Counted from the stretch's first letter, positions 36,135 through 47,142 are shown. The stretch is DNA of 64,000 nucleotides from an uncultured Steroidobacter sp. (GCA_938008435.1 CALLKK010000011.1:124001-188000), one strand, 5' to 3'. The notes: a model not told the origin generated them from the sequence alone. Program-made: numbers and translations.

Positions 36135-36341
36135 GAACGGGAGGATGAGCTGCGGTTGACAGTCGCCGGGCCGGCGCGGGAGGGGACCGAAGCAATCCTT
36201 TTGCGGGCAAGCCAGCGCCGCGCGGCGCGCACGCCGGATCCCTCGCACAGGCGGCCCGCCGCCAACTGTCAACGCGCTACCCGAACCTGTATCATTCGCG
36301 CCCGTTCATCCACTCTCGGCGGCGGCTCGACACCGCCGCAG

Positions 36342-39300
36342 ATGTCAGCCGCCCTGATGCTCATACTGCCTGGTGCTCCCGCACTTTCCGATTTCAGAAC
36401 GGCCCGACTCCTCAAGGCGATTCGCGCCCGCTGCCCAGCGGTTGAGGCGTTGCGGTCGCGGTTCATCCATTTCGTCGAGGCGCGCCGCGAGCTGAGCGAC
36501 CGCGAACGCGGCGTGCTCGATGCGCTGCTGCGCTACGGGCCGCGGCTCGACGAGCGCGTCGTCGCGCCTGGCCTCGAGTCGGCAAGCATCGTCGTCATCC
36601 CACGTCCGGGGACGATCTCGCCGTGGTCGAGCAAAGCGACCGACATCGCGCACGTGTGCGGTCTCGACGCCGTGGAGCGGATCGAGCGCGGTATTGCCTA
36701 CGAGCTCTATGCACCCAACGCGCTCGACGCCGCGGAGCTCGAGCGGATTGCCCCGGCTCTCTACGATCGCATGACCGAGGCGGCGATTCTCTCGCTCGAG
36801 GCCGCGAGCGCGCTGTTTACGCACGAGCCGCCGCGCAAGCTCACGACGGTGCCGGTGCTCGCCCATGGACGCGCAGCGCTCGAAGACGCTAATCGTACGC
36901 TCGGGCTCGCGTTATCCGACGACGAGATCGACTATCTGCTCGACAGCTTCGCGCGCTTGCAGCGCGATCCGACGGACGTCGAGCTCATGATGTTCGCGCA
37001 GGCGAACTCCGAGCACTGCCGTCACAAGATCTTCAATGCCGACTGGATCATCGACGGCGAGCGGCAGCCCAAGTCGCTGTTCGCGATGATCAAGAACACG
37101 TACGCGCACAGCAGCGCGGGCGTGCTCTCGGCGTATCGCGACAATGCCGCCGTGATCGAAGGTCCGCTCGGCAAGCGCTGGTTCCCCGACATCGCCACGC
37201 GGCGCTACGAGCTGCACGAGGAGCCGATCGACATCCTCATGAAGGTCGAGACGCACAATCATCCGACCGCCATTTCGCCGTTCCCGGGTGCGGCGACCGG
37301 TGCGGGCGGCGAAATCCGCGACGAGGGTGCGACGGGACGCGGCGCCAAGCCGAAAGCGGGCCTTGCAGGCTTCTCCGTTTCCAACCTGCGCATCCCGAGC
37401 TTCGTGCAGCCGTGGGAGCAGGACTACGGGCGGCCTGCGCGGATCGCTTCGGCGCTCGACATCATGATCGAGGGACCGCTCGGCGCCGCTGCGTTCAACA
37501 ACGAATTCGGCCGGCCGAACATCCTCGGCTATTTCCGCACGTTCGAGGTGGAGGTCGAGCGCGAGACGCCGCGGGCGCGTCTGCGCGGCTATCACAAGCC
37601 GATCATGATCGCGGGCGGTCTCGGCAACGTGCGGCGCATGCACGTCGAGAAGTCGGATGTGCCGCCGGGCGCGAAGCTCGTGGTGCTGGGCGGGCCGGCC
37701 ATGCTGATCGGTCTCGGCGGCGGCGCGGCTTCGTCGGTCGGCAGCGGTGCGAGCACGGAAGATCTCGACTTTGCCTCCGTGCAGCGCGGCAACCCCGAGA
37801 TGCAGCGGCGTGCGCAGGAAGTGATCGATCAATGCTGGTCGCTCGGCGACGCCAATCCGATTCTGTTGATTCACGACGTCGGCGCCGGTGGACTCTCGAA
37901 CGCCATCCCCGAATGCGTCGCGCACAGCGATCGCGGCGGACGCATCGATCTGCGTTCCGTGCCGTCCGACGAGCCCGGCATGTCGCCGCTCGAGATCTGG
38001 TGCAACGAAGCGCAGGAGCGTTACGTGCTCGTGATCGCGCCCGAGCATCTGGATCGCTTCGCTGCGCTGTGCGCGCGCGAGCGTTGCCCGTATGCGGTGG
38101 TCGGCGAGACGACGGATGACGGTTGGCTCAAAGTGCACGACCGTTTGTTCGAGCTCAATCCTGTCGATCTGCCGCTCGAAGTCATTCTCGGCAAGCCGCC
38201 GAAGATGACGCGCGACGTCAAGCGGCTGCCTGCGATCGCAGATCCGTTCGATGCGGATGCGATCGACGTGCGCGAGGCCGCGTATCGCGTGCTGCGCTTC
38301 CCGGCAGTGGCCGACAAGACGTTCTTGATTTCGATCGGCGATCGGACGGTGGGCGGCTTGATCAGTCGCGATCAGATGGTCGGCCCTTGGCAAGTACCCG
38401 TCAGCGACGTGGCCGTCACGATCAGCGATTACGTCTCGCATACGGGCGAGGCGATGGCGATGGGGGAGCGCACGCCGGTTGCGCTGCTCGATGCGCCGGC
38501 TTCGGGCCGCATGGCCGTTGCCGAAGCCATCACGAACATCGCAGCGGCCGATGTCGGTTCGCTGCGCGAGGTGCGTCTGTCGGCGAACTGGATGGCCGCG
38601 TGCGGCGAGCCCGGCGAGGACGCGGATCTTTACGCGACGGTCAAGACGGTCGGCGAGGAGTTCTGTCCGGCGCTCGGCATTGCGATTCCGGTCGGCAAGG
38701 ATTCGCTCTCGATGAAGACCGTCTGGCGCGAGGGCGAGCGCGAACGCAAGATGGTCGCGCCGTTGTCGCTCATCATCTCGGCGTTCGCGCCCGTGCGCGA
38801 TGTGCGGCGCACGCTCACGCCGCAGCTGCGCACGGACTTGGGTCCCTCGACGCTCGTGCTCGTCGATCTTGGACGCGGGCGTAACCGCCTCGGCGGTTCG
38901 AGCTTCGCGCAGGTCTACGGCAGGCTCGGCGAGACGCCGCCCGATTGCGACGATCCGGCGCGTTTGGCGGCGTTCTTTGCCGCAATCGCCGAGCTGCGCG
39001 CGCAAGGCGCGCTGCTTGCCTATCACGATCGTTCTGACGGCGGATTGTTTGCCACGCTTGCGGAGATGGCTTTTGCAGGCCGGTGCGGACTCGAGGTCGA
39101 TCTCGGCGACGTCGGAAGCATTGCCGGCGCGCTGTTTGCCGAAGAGCTGGGCGCCGTCGTGCAGGTGCGCGACGAGTCGCTTGCGAATGTGGTGCGCGTA
39201 TTCGAGCGTCATGGTCTTGCGGCCGAGACGCGTGCGATCGGCACGGTCAACGAAGTCGACCGCGTGCGTGTGCGCGCGAACGGCAAAGTGGTGCTGGACG

Positions 39301-40262
39301 AGACGCGCAGCGCGCTGCGTGCCGCGTGGTCGGAGACGACCTATCGTCTCGTCGAGCTGCGCGATCATCCGCAATGCGCGCAGGAGCAGTACGAGACCGC
39401 CTGCGATCCGCAAGATCCGGGCCTCAACGTCAAGCTCACCTTCGATGTGAACGACGACGTGGCGGCCCCGTTCATTGCGCGCGGCGTGCGCCCGAAGGTG
39501 GCGATCCTGCGCGAGCAGGGCGTCAACAGCCATCTGGAAATGGCCGCGGCGCTGCATCGCGCGGGTTTCGAACCGTACGACGTGCACATGACCGATCTGG
39601 TCGCGGGTCGCGTGAGCCTTGCGGACTTCCGCGGCGCCATCGCCTGCGGCGGGTTTTCGTACGGCGATGTGCTCGGCGCCGGCGAGGGTTGGGCGAAGTC
39701 GATTCTCTTCAACGCGCGGCTGCGCGATGAATTCAGCCGCTTCTTCGAGCGGACCGATACGTTCTCGCTCGGTATCTGCAACGGCTGTCAGATGATGTCG
39801 GCGTTGCGCGAGCTCATTCCGGGTACCGAGCTATGGCCGCGCTTCGTGCGCAATCGCTCGGAGCAGTTCGAGGCGCGATTCAGTCTCGTCGAGGTGACGA
39901 AGTCGCCGTCGCTCTTCTTCGCGGGTATGGAAGGCTCGCGCATGCCGATCGCCGTCGCGCATGGCGAAGGACGTGCCGAGTTCGCGACGACGGAGGGCCT
40001 GAACGCGCTCATCGACGCGAATCTCATGGCGCTCAGATTCGTCGACAACCACGGACGTCCGACCGAGCGCTACCCCGCCAATCCGAGCGGCACGCCCGCT
40101 GGACTGACGGGTATCACCTCGCGCGATGGCCGCGCGACGATCTTGATGCCGCATCCGGAGCGCGTCTATCGAACGGTGCAGAACTCGTGGCATCCGGACG
40201 ATTGGGGCGAGGACAGCCCGTGGATGCGCATGTTCAGAAACGCGCGCGTGTGGGTGGGATAA
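36342..40262 (+). CDS. purL: Phosphoribosylformylglycinamidine synthase PurL
   Basis: PurL converts FGAR to FGAM in purine synthesis using glutamine and ATP. The 1,306-residue single-chain form is typical of beta- and gammaproteobacteria. The N-terminal linker region has LPGAPALSDFRTARLLKAI and PRPGTISPWSSKATDIAHVCG. The synthase core has MMFAQANSEHCRHKIFNADW, VETHNHPTAISPFPGAATGAGGEIRD and HDVGAGGLSNAIPEC. The C-terminal glutaminase has the nucleophile C1146 in SLGICNGCQMMSAL, and the late histidine in TILMPHPERVY. The ATG at 36342 is chosen over one five codons later; longer frames upstream add basic, non-conserved sequence. Confidence 0.97.
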   Translation: MSAALMLILPGAPALSDFRTARLLKAIRARCPAVEALRSRFIHFVEARRELSDRERGVLDALLRYGPRLDERVVAPGLESASIVVIPRPGTISPWSSKATDIAHVCGLDAVERIERGIAYELYAPNALDAAELERIAPALYDRMTEAAILSLEAASALFTHEPPRKLTTVPVLAHGRAALEDANRTLGLALSDDEIDYLLDSFARLQRDPTDVELMMFAQANSEHCRHKIFNADWIIDGERQPKSLFAMIKNTYAHSSAGVLSAYRDNAAVIEGPLGKRWFPDIATRRYELHEEPIDILMKVETHNHPTAISPFPGAATGAGGEIRDEGATGRGAKPKAGLAGFSVSNLRIPSFVQPWEQDYGRPARIASALDIMIEGPLGAAAFNNEFGRPNILGYFRTFEVEVERETPRARLRGYHKPIMIAGGLGNVRRMHVEKSDVPPGAKLVVLGGPAMLIGLGGGAASSVGSGASTEDLDFASVQRGNPEMQRRAQEVIDQCWSLGDANPILLIHDVGAGGLSNAIPECVAHSDRGGRIDLRSVPSDEPGMSPLEIWCNEAQERYVLVIAPEHLDRFAALCARERCPYAVVGETTDDGWLKVHDRLFELNPVDLPLEVILGKPPKMTRDVKRLPAIADPFDADAIDVREAAYRVLRFPAVADKTFLISIGDRTVGGLISRDQMVGPWQVPVSDVAVTISDYVSHTGEAMAMGERTPVALLDAPASGRMAVAEAITNIAAADVGSLREVRLSANWMAACGEPGEDADLYATVKTVGEEFCPALGIAIPVGKDSLSMKTVWREGERERKMVAPLSLIISAFAPVRDVRRTLTPQLRTDLGPSTLVLVDLGRGRNRLGGSSFAQVYGRLGETPPDCDDPARLAAFFAAIAELRAQGALLAYHDRSDGGLFATLAEMAFAGRCGLEVDLGDVGSIAGALFAEELGAVVQVRDESLANVVRVFERHGLAAETRAIGTVNEVDRVRVRANGKVVLDETRSALRAAWSETTYRLVELRDHPQCAQEQYETACDPQDPGLNVKLTFDVNDDVAAPFIARGVRPKVAILREQGVNSHLEMAAALHRAGFEPYDVHMTDLVAGRVSLADFRGAIACGGFSYGDVLGAGEGWAKSILFNARLRDEFSRFFERTDTFSLGICNGCQMMSALRELIPGTELWPRFVRNRSEQFEARFSLVEVTKSPSLFFAGMEGSRMPIAVAHGEGRAEFATTEGLNALIDANLMALRFVDNHGRPTERYPANPSGTPAGLTGITSRDGRATILMPHPERVYRTVQNSWHPDDWGEDSPWMRMFRNARVWVG

Positions 40263-40285
40263 GCCGCGCGCAGTAGGGGACGATG

Positions 40286-40309
40286 GGCTAGCGCCAGCCG
40301 GCGCTAGCC
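40286..40309. terminator. Perfect hairpin between convergent purL and the 40288 gene
   Basis: GGCTAGCGCC (40286-40295) and GGCGCTAGCC (40300-40309) pair perfectly around AGCC. It starts 24 bases after purL ends and includes the last codons and stop of the minus-strand gene. There is no U tract. A shared terminator is the likely role. Confidence 0.55.
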
Positions 40310-40938
40310 GCTTCCGCCGCCGGGTTCATCGGGCGCGCAATCAAGCCCGTCTGCGTGATCGAAATTTCGTAGCGTGCGCCGTCCGCCATCGGCATGTACG
40401 TCGCGCTCCCGTAGGTGGCATCGACGAACGGCAGCCAACGCGAGTAGCGGGTCGAGAGCATCCACAGGTCGAGACCGGGATTCTCGCTCAGCGCATACAC
40501 CGTGCGCCGCGCGGTGCGTTCCTGTTCGATGTCGCGATAGCGCCCGCCGATGCGTTCGAGCCGATACTGCGCATCGAATCCGAGCAGATTCGCCCAGCCG
40601 CGCCACTTGAGCACGCGCGCATCGATTTGCCATTCGTCGCCAGCGAGCATGAAGAGCTGCATCTCGCCGCTCGGAATCTCGGCGAGCGTCGCACGGTATT
40701 CCTGCGGCCCGCGTGCTTCGAAAACGATCTCGGCGACCGGCTGCTCGTGCGTCAGGCGCGCATACGTGTGCAGATTGAGCGAGACGACGAACGAGAGTGC
40801 TGCGAGCGCAAGGAGCAGCAGCCCCATGAGTGCGCTGCTCGTCGCCGCGACGAAGCGCGCGCGGTAAAGCCGCTGGCAGGCAAGGAACAACAGGGACGCG
40901 CCGAAGAGCGCGATGAGCACGGTAATGGCGTCAGACAT
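40288..40938 (-). CDS. Two-helix membrane protein of unknown function
   Basis: The function is not known. The 216-residue protein has two N-terminal membrane helices, DAITVLIALFGASLLFLACQ (about 3-22) and ALMGLLLLALAALSFVVSL (about 36-54). A soluble, probably periplasmic part of about 160 residues follows. That part is strand-rich, with VAEIVFEARGPQEYRATLAEIPSGE, WQIDARVLKWRGWANLLG and YRLERIGGRY. The end YEISITQTGLIARPM is conserved-looking. Relatives are often named as cation/multidrug efflux pumps in gammaproteobacteria, but two helices and a soluble domain do not make a pump, so that label is not adopted. Confidence 0.8.
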   Translation of the reverse strand: MSDAITVLIALFGASLLFLACQRLYRARFVAATSSALMGLLLLALAALSFVVSLNLHTYARLTHEQPVAEIVFEARGPQEYRATLAEIPSGEMQLFMLAGDEWQIDARVLKWRGWANLLGFDAQYRLERIGGRYRDIEQERTARRTVYALSENPGLDLWMLSTRYSRWLPFVDATYGSATYMPMADGARYEISITQTGLIARPMNPAAEAASAGWR

Positions 40939-41154
40939 GGTCCTGCGCTCGACAAGCGGCGGTTGAGCATTCGGCGGCGTGCGATAGCGAACAAGCGGTA
41001 CTCATCGAGGCTCGACCTATCTCGTCCGATCGAGGCGGAGTCTACCGTGGCAGCGCCCGCAGCGGATGTGATGCGGTCCGCTCGATGAAGCGATGCGAGC
41101 TCGGCCGATGCCAAGCCCGCATCTCGTACGTGTGAAAGACGCAAGTGAGCGTCG

Positions 41155-42831
<1,677 letters not shown>

Positions 42832-42974
42832 TCCAGTCTCGAAAGACGTCGAAGAAAGGGGCGGATGATACCGGAGGCGGGCGTGCGGGTCCCGCCGTGG
42901 CGGATCGCGGCCAGGATGCCGTTGCCCAAGCCGCCCGTGTATGCTCGGACGCCCTTTGATCGGAGTCGACACGC

Positions 42975-43970
42975 ATGATCGACGCACCTGACACCGCTCC
43001 GTCGTCGGTGCTCCTCGTCGCGGGAGAGCAGATCGCGCGTTATGGCTTCGGCGACGGCCATCCGTTCGGCCAGGATCGGCACGAGGCTTTCATGCGCGAG
43101 CTGCGCCGCTGCGGCTTGGACCGGCGCGTACGCCACGCCGTGCCGCGCGATGCCACCCGCGCGGAGCTGGAGGCCTTCCATACCGCGCAATACGTCGATT
43201 TCGTCCGCGACCGTTCGGCCGTCGGGCAGGGCTACTTGGATGGCGGCGATACGCCGGCGCGCCGTGGGATTTTCGAAGCGGCCGTGTCGGTCGTTGGCGC
43301 GACCCTGGTCGCGCTCGAGGCGCTGATGTCCGAGCGGGCCAAGCGTGCCTTTGTTCCCATAGCAGGGCTGCACCACGCCGCACGCGATCGCGCGGCAGGC
43401 TTCTGCGTGTTCAACGATTGCGGCGTCGCCATCGAGATCGCTCGCCGCCAATACGGCGTGCGTACCGTGGCTTATGTCGACATCGATGCGCATCACGGGG
43501 ACGGCGTGTTCTACGCGTTCGAGGGCGATCCGGATGTCGTCTTCGCCGATCTGCACGAGGACGGGCGCCACCTCTATCCCGGAACCGGTGCCGCGGAGGA
43601 AATCGGCAAGGGCGCAGCACGCGGCAGCAAGCTGAACGTGCCGTTGCCGCCCGGCGCGGACGACGAGGTTTTTCGCGCCGAATGGCCGCGCGTCGAGGCG
43701 TTGCTTCGGGAGCGTCGCCCCGAGCTGATCCTGTTCCAATGCGGGGCCGACAGCCTCGCCGACGATCCGATCACGCACCTCAGGCTTTCCGAGGAGGCGC
43801 ACGCCTACGCCGCGCGGCGCCTGTGCGAGCTGGCTGACGAGCTGGGCCACGGGCGCGTGCTGGGCATGGGCGGCGGCGGATACAACCGCCGTAACCTGGC
43901 GCGGGCCTGGACCCGCGTCGTCGAGAGCTTCGTCGCGAGCGACCAGCCGCGGGCGGAGGGCTCGCGCTAG
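42975..43970 (+). CDS. Histone deacetylase-family protein, AcuC-like
   Basis: The 331-residue protein is a class I/II-type zinc deacetylase. Key parts are YGFGDGHPFGQDRHEAFM, the histidine pair in AGLHHAARDRAAGFCVFND, the zinc ligands in YVDIDAHHGDGVFYAF (D and H), the third ligand Asp in LILFQCGADSLADDPI, and the glycine loop LGMGGGGYNRRNLARAW. The target in bacteria may be acetylated lysine on acetyl-CoA synthetase, as for AcuC, or a small acetylated amine; the sequence does not decide. It starts 143 bases from divergent ettA with GGAG upstream, and lies just before glyA. Confidence 0.88.
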   Translation: MIDAPDTAPSSVLLVAGEQIARYGFGDGHPFGQDRHEAFMRELRRCGLDRRVRHAVPRDATRAELEAFHTAQYVDFVRDRSAVGQGYLDGGDTPARRGIFEAAVSVVGATLVALEALMSERAKRAFVPIAGLHHAARDRAAGFCVFNDCGVAIEIARRQYGVRTVAYVDIDAHHGDGVFYAFEGDPDVVFADLHEDGRHLYPGTGAAEEIGKGAARGSKLNVPLPPGADDEVFRAEWPRVEALLRERRPELILFQCGADSLADDPITHLRLSEEAHAYAARRLCELADELGHGRVLGMGGGGYNRRNLARAWTRVVESFVASDQPRAEGSR

Positions 43971-44021
43971 GGCCGGCGGGGAGAGCAGCGGGCGGCCCCG
44001 CCGCCGCGCCGCGCGATCCTG

Positions 44022-44027
44022 TAGAAT
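44022..44027 (+). promoter_or_regulatory. Candidate -10 box for glyA
   Basis: TAGAAT followed by CCGCGC lies 25 bases before the glyA ATG and is preceded by TG. The parE promoter region carries the same TAGAATCCGCGC string, suggesting a shared promoter type. No -35 is evident in the G+C-rich sequence upstream. Confidence 0.45.
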
Positions 44028-44052
44028 CCGCGCTCCGCTTTCCGGAGTGCCC

Positions 44053-45306
44053 ATGTTCCCTGCCAATCTCACCATTGCCGATTTCGATCCCGAGCTGAAG
44101 GCTGCCATCGAGGCCGAGCGCCGTCGTCAGGAAGATCACATCGAGCTCATTGCGTCGGAGAACTACGCGAGCCCCAGGGTGCTCGAGGCGCAGGGGAGCG
44201 TGCTGACGAACAAGTACGCCGAGGGCTATCCCGGCAAGCGCTACTACGGCGGATGCGAGCACGTCGACGTGGCCGAGCAGCTTGCGATCGATCGCGCCAA
44301 GAAGCTCTTTGGCGCCGCCTACGCCAACGTCCAGCCCCACTCGGGCTCGCAGGCCAATGCCGCCGCCTATCTGGCGCTCGTCAACCCGGGCGACACGATC
44401 CTCGGCATGAGTCTCGATCATGGCGGGCACCTTACGCACGGTGCGAAGGTCAATTTCTCCGGCAAGCTGTTCAAGGCCGTGCAGTACGGTCTCGATCCGA
44501 CGACGGGCGAGATCGACTATGCACAGGTCGAGCGGCTTGCTCATGAGCACAAGCCCAAGCTCATCGTCGCGGGCTTCTCCGCGTACTCGCGCATCGTCGA
44601 CTGGCAGCGCTTCCGCGACATCGCCGATGCGGTAGGCGCGCTGTTCCTGGTCGATATGGCGCACGTCGCCGGTCTCGTGGCGGCGGGGCTGTATCCGAAT
44701 CCGGTGCCGATCGCCGATGTGGTCACCACGACGACGCACAAGACGCTGCGCGGACCGCGCGGCGGCATGATCCTGGCGCGCGCCAACGAGGCCATCGAGA
44801 AGAAGCTCAACTCGCTGGTGTTCCCGGGTACGCAGGGCGGTCCGCTCATGCACGTGATCGCGGCCAAGGCGGTCGCGTTGCTCGAAGCCTTGCAGCCGGA
44901 ATTCGTGACCTACCAGAAGCAGGTGATCGCCAATGCCCGCGCGATGGCAGCGCAGCTCGCGGCGCGCGGCTACAAGATCGTCTCCGGCGGCACCGACAAT
45001 CACCTGTTCCTCCTTGATCTCATCGGTCGGGAGATCACGGGCAAGGATGCCGATGCCGCGCTCGGTCGCGCGCACATCACGGTCAACAAGAATGCGGTGC
45101 CGAACGACCCGCGTCCGCCGTTCGTCACGAGCGGCTTGCGCATCGGCACGCCCGCGGCGACGACGCGCGGTTTCCGCGAGGCGGAGGTCACCGAGCTCGC
45201 GAACTGGATCGCCGACGTCCTCGATGCGAACGGTGAGGAAGCGGTCGTCGCCAAGGTGCGCGAGAAGGTCGTAGACATCTGCCGGAGGTTCCCGGTTTAC
45301 GGCTGA
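44053..45306 (+). CDS. glyA: Serine hydroxymethyltransferase
   Basis: GlyA interconverts serine and glycine with tetrahydrofolate and PLP. The 417-residue length equals E. coli GlyA. It shows HIELIASENYASPRVLEAQGS, TNKYAEGYPGKRYYGGCEHVD, LSLDHGGHLTHG as MSLDHGGHLTHGAKVNFSG, the PLP lysine in VVTTTTHKTLRGPRGG, and the C-terminal TSGLRIGTPAATTRGF. GGAG lies five bases before the ATG. nrdR and the rib genes follow on the same strand. Glycine produced here and by kbl-tdh feeds one-carbon metabolism. Confidence 0.98.
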   Translation: MFPANLTIADFDPELKAAIEAERRRQEDHIELIASENYASPRVLEAQGSVLTNKYAEGYPGKRYYGGCEHVDVAEQLAIDRAKKLFGAAYANVQPHSGSQANAAAYLALVNPGDTILGMSLDHGGHLTHGAKVNFSGKLFKAVQYGLDPTTGEIDYAQVERLAHEHKPKLIVAGFSAYSRIVDWQRFRDIADAVGALFLVDMAHVAGLVAAGLYPNPVPIADVVTTTTHKTLRGPRGGMILARANEAIEKKLNSLVFPGTQGGPLMHVIAAKAVALLEALQPEFVTYQKQVIANARAMAAQLAARGYKIVSGGTDNHLFLLDLIGREITGKDADAALGRAHITVNKNAVPNDPRPPFVTSGLRIGTPAATTRGFREAEVTELANWIADVLDANGEEAVVAKVREKVVDICRRFPVYG

Positions 45307-45404
45307 TCGCAGTGACGCAGCGACGGAGCGACGAGGCGAGTACGCACAGCGCGCATCGCGTTCGCCTCGGCGCTGCATCGTTTCGAAACGCCGTTGCTTG
45401 AGCC

Positions 45405-45926
45405 ATGTATTGTCCCTTCTGCAATCACGAGGAAACGAAAGTCATCGATTCCCGGTTGGCGGGGGAAGGACAGCAGATTCGCCGCCGCCGCGAATGCTTG
45501 AAGTGCGGCGAGCGCTTCACGACGTTCGAAACCGCCGAGCTCGTGATGCCGCGCATCGTGAAGAACGATGCGAGCCGCGAGCCCTTCGATGAGCAGAAGT
45601 TGCGCACCAGCATGCTGAAAGCGCTCGAGAAGCGGCCGGTGTCGAGCGAGGCCGTCGATGCTGCCGTCGGTCGCATCTGTCACAAGCTGCGTGCGCTCGG
45701 TGAGCGCGAAGTGCCGTCGCGCTTGGTCGGCGAGCTCGCGATGGAAGAGCTGCACAGCCTCGATGAAGTCGCCTACGTGCGCTTTGCGTCGGTGTATCGG
45801 GCGTTCCAGGACGTCGACGCTTTCCGCGAAGAGATCGAGCGCATGCGCCATCGGCGCAGCCGCGAAGCGGCCGAAGCGCAGCTGGCGTTGTGGGCCGCCA
45901 ACGAAGCCGAAAGGAAGAAGAAATGA
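45405..45926 (+). CDS. nrdR: Transcriptional repressor NrdR
   Basis: NrdR represses ribonucleotide reductase genes and senses ATP/dATP. The 173-residue protein starts with the zinc ribbon MYCPFCNHEETKVIDSR and its partner RRECLKCGERFTTFET (two C-x-x-C pairs). It is followed by the ATP-cone domain (IVKNDASREPFDEQKLRTSMLKALEKRPV). The C-terminal tail is charged (EAERKKK). Its stop is overlapped by the start of a 35-codon frame that leads directly into ribD. Confidence 0.97.
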   Translation: MYCPFCNHEETKVIDSRLAGEGQQIRRRRECLKCGERFTTFETAELVMPRIVKNDASREPFDEQKLRTSMLKALEKRPVSSEAVDAAVGRICHKLRALGEREVPSRLVGELAMEELHSLDEVAYVRFASVYRAFQDVDAFREEIERMRHRRSREAAEAQLALWAANEAERKKK

Positions 45927-46030
45927 TGCACCACGAGGCGGCGTTCGCGGACATGCAGGTGTCGGATGCCGCGCGGGTGCGCCTTGACGGCACGCGAGCA
46001 GCCAGCGCGCGCGACACGGACTTCGCATGA
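45923..46030 (+). CDS. 35-codon ORF coupling nrdR to ribD
   Basis: The ATG at 45923 overlaps the nrdR stop as ATGA, and its TGA at 46028-46030 overlaps the ribD ATG at 46027 in the same way. The product would be MMHHEAAFADMQVSDAARVR followed by LDGTRAASARDTDFA. An AAGGAAGAAG ribosome site lies at the end of nrdR, seven to ten bases upstream. No known domain is seen. It may encode a small protein or simply carry ribosomes from nrdR to ribD. Whether it is conserved cannot be seen here. Confidence 0.4.
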   Translation: MMHHEAAFADMQVSDAARVRLDGTRAASARDTDFA

Positions 46031-47130
46031 CCTTCTCGGACATCGATGTGCGCCACATGCGCCGCGCCATCGAGCTTGCGTGGCTGGGGCGCTATTCGAC
46101 ACATCCCAACCCGCGGGTCGGCTGCGTCATCGCGCATGGCGACAAGATCGTGGGCGAGGGCTGGCACCGCAAAGCCGGCGAAGCTCATGCCGAAGTGCTC
46201 GCGCTTGCGCAGGCAGGTGAGGCCGCGCGCGGGGCCTGCGCCTATGTGACGCTCGAGCCGCATTGCTTCCACGGCAAGACGCCACCCTGTACACAAGCGC
46301 TCATTCGGGCGGGCATCCAGCGTGTCGTGTGCGCGACGCTCGATCCGAATCCCAAAGTGCATGGCCAAGGTATTCGCGAGCTGCAAGCCGCTGGCGTCGT
46401 CACTGAAGTCGGTCTGTTGGAGCAGGAGGCGCACGCGCTCAATCTCGGGTTCGCGAAGCGCATGTGCACCGGCATGCCGCGCGTCATCGTCAAGATGGGC
46501 GCCAGTCTCGATGGCCGCATCGCACTTGCGAATGGCGCGAGTCGTTGGATCACGAGCGAAGCGGCGCGCGCGGATGTGCAGCGGCTGCGTGCGTCGGTGA
46601 GCGCGATCGTGACGGGGATCGGCACCGTCATCGCCGACGATCCCGAGCTCACCGTGCGCGATCCAACGCTCGACTTGGCGGGGCGCACCGTGCTGCGTGT
46701 CGTCGTCGACAGCCGCTTGCGAATCGAGCCATCCGCCAAGCTGTTGCATACCGGCGGACCAGTACTCGTAGCGACGACGTCGCATGCGGCATCCGCCGCG
46801 AAGCTGCTCGGTACGAATGCCGAAGTCTTGAGGCTGCCGGCCGAAGCAGCGGGCCGGGTCGATCTGGCGAGCCTGCTTGCGGAGCTCGGACGGCGTGAGT
46901 GTAACGACGTGCTCATCGAGGCAGGCCCGGTGTTGGCGGGGCGCATTCTTGCGAGCGATCTGTGCGATGAGCTGATCGTCTACATCGCGCCGAAAGTGCT
47001 CGGCAGCGATGCAAGAGCGATATTCGAGATGCCGAGCCCGCAGACGCTCGCGGACAGTCTACAATTCACGCTGCAGGGGGCCGAGCAGATCGGGCCCGAT
47101 CTCAAACTCACCTTCGTTCGTCGCGCCTAG
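46027..47130 (+). CDS. ribD: Bifunctional riboflavin deaminase/reductase RibD
   Basis: RibD deaminates and then reduces the pyrimidine intermediate of riboflavin synthesis. The 367-residue protein has an N-terminal deaminase (1-145), with HPNPRVGCVIAHG and the catalytic HAEVLAL (H54, E56). A C-terminal reductase follows (about 148-365; PRVIVKMGASLDGRIALANG, RADVQRLRASVSAIVTGIGTVIADDP). The zinc motif, normally LEPC...PPC, reads YVTLEPHCFHGKTPPC: His79 replaces the first Cys ligand, Cys80 is next to it, and Cys88 is kept. Three ligands are still possible, but geometry may differ. ribE follows after 12 bases. Confidence 0.95.
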   Translation: MTFSDIDVRHMRRAIELAWLGRYSTHPNPRVGCVIAHGDKIVGEGWHRKAGEAHAEVLALAQAGEAARGACAYVTLEPHCFHGKTPPCTQALIRAGIQRVVCATLDPNPKVHGQGIRELQAAGVVTEVGLLEQEAHALNLGFAKRMCTGMPRVIVKMGASLDGRIALANGASRWITSEAARADVQRLRASVSAIVTGIGTVIADDPELTVRDPTLDLAGRTVLRVVVDSRLRIEPSAKLLHTGGPVLVATTSHAASAAKLLGTNAEVLRLPAEAAGRVDLASLLAELGRRECNDVLIEAGPVLAGRILASDLCDELIVYIAPKVLGSDARAIFEMPSPQTLADSLQFTLQGAEQIGPDLKLTFVRRA

Positions 47131-47142
47131 CGACGCCGCATC

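Noticed and set aside
36912..39587. 891-codon open frame on the minus strand inside purL
   Set aside because: It lies fully antisense to purL, has composition typical of shadow frames in high-GC DNA, and shows no protein motif.
45379..45390. 12-base palindrome CGTTTCGAAACG upstream of nrdR
   Set aside because: Perfect but short, and it does not resemble an NrdR box; not strong enough to call an operator.
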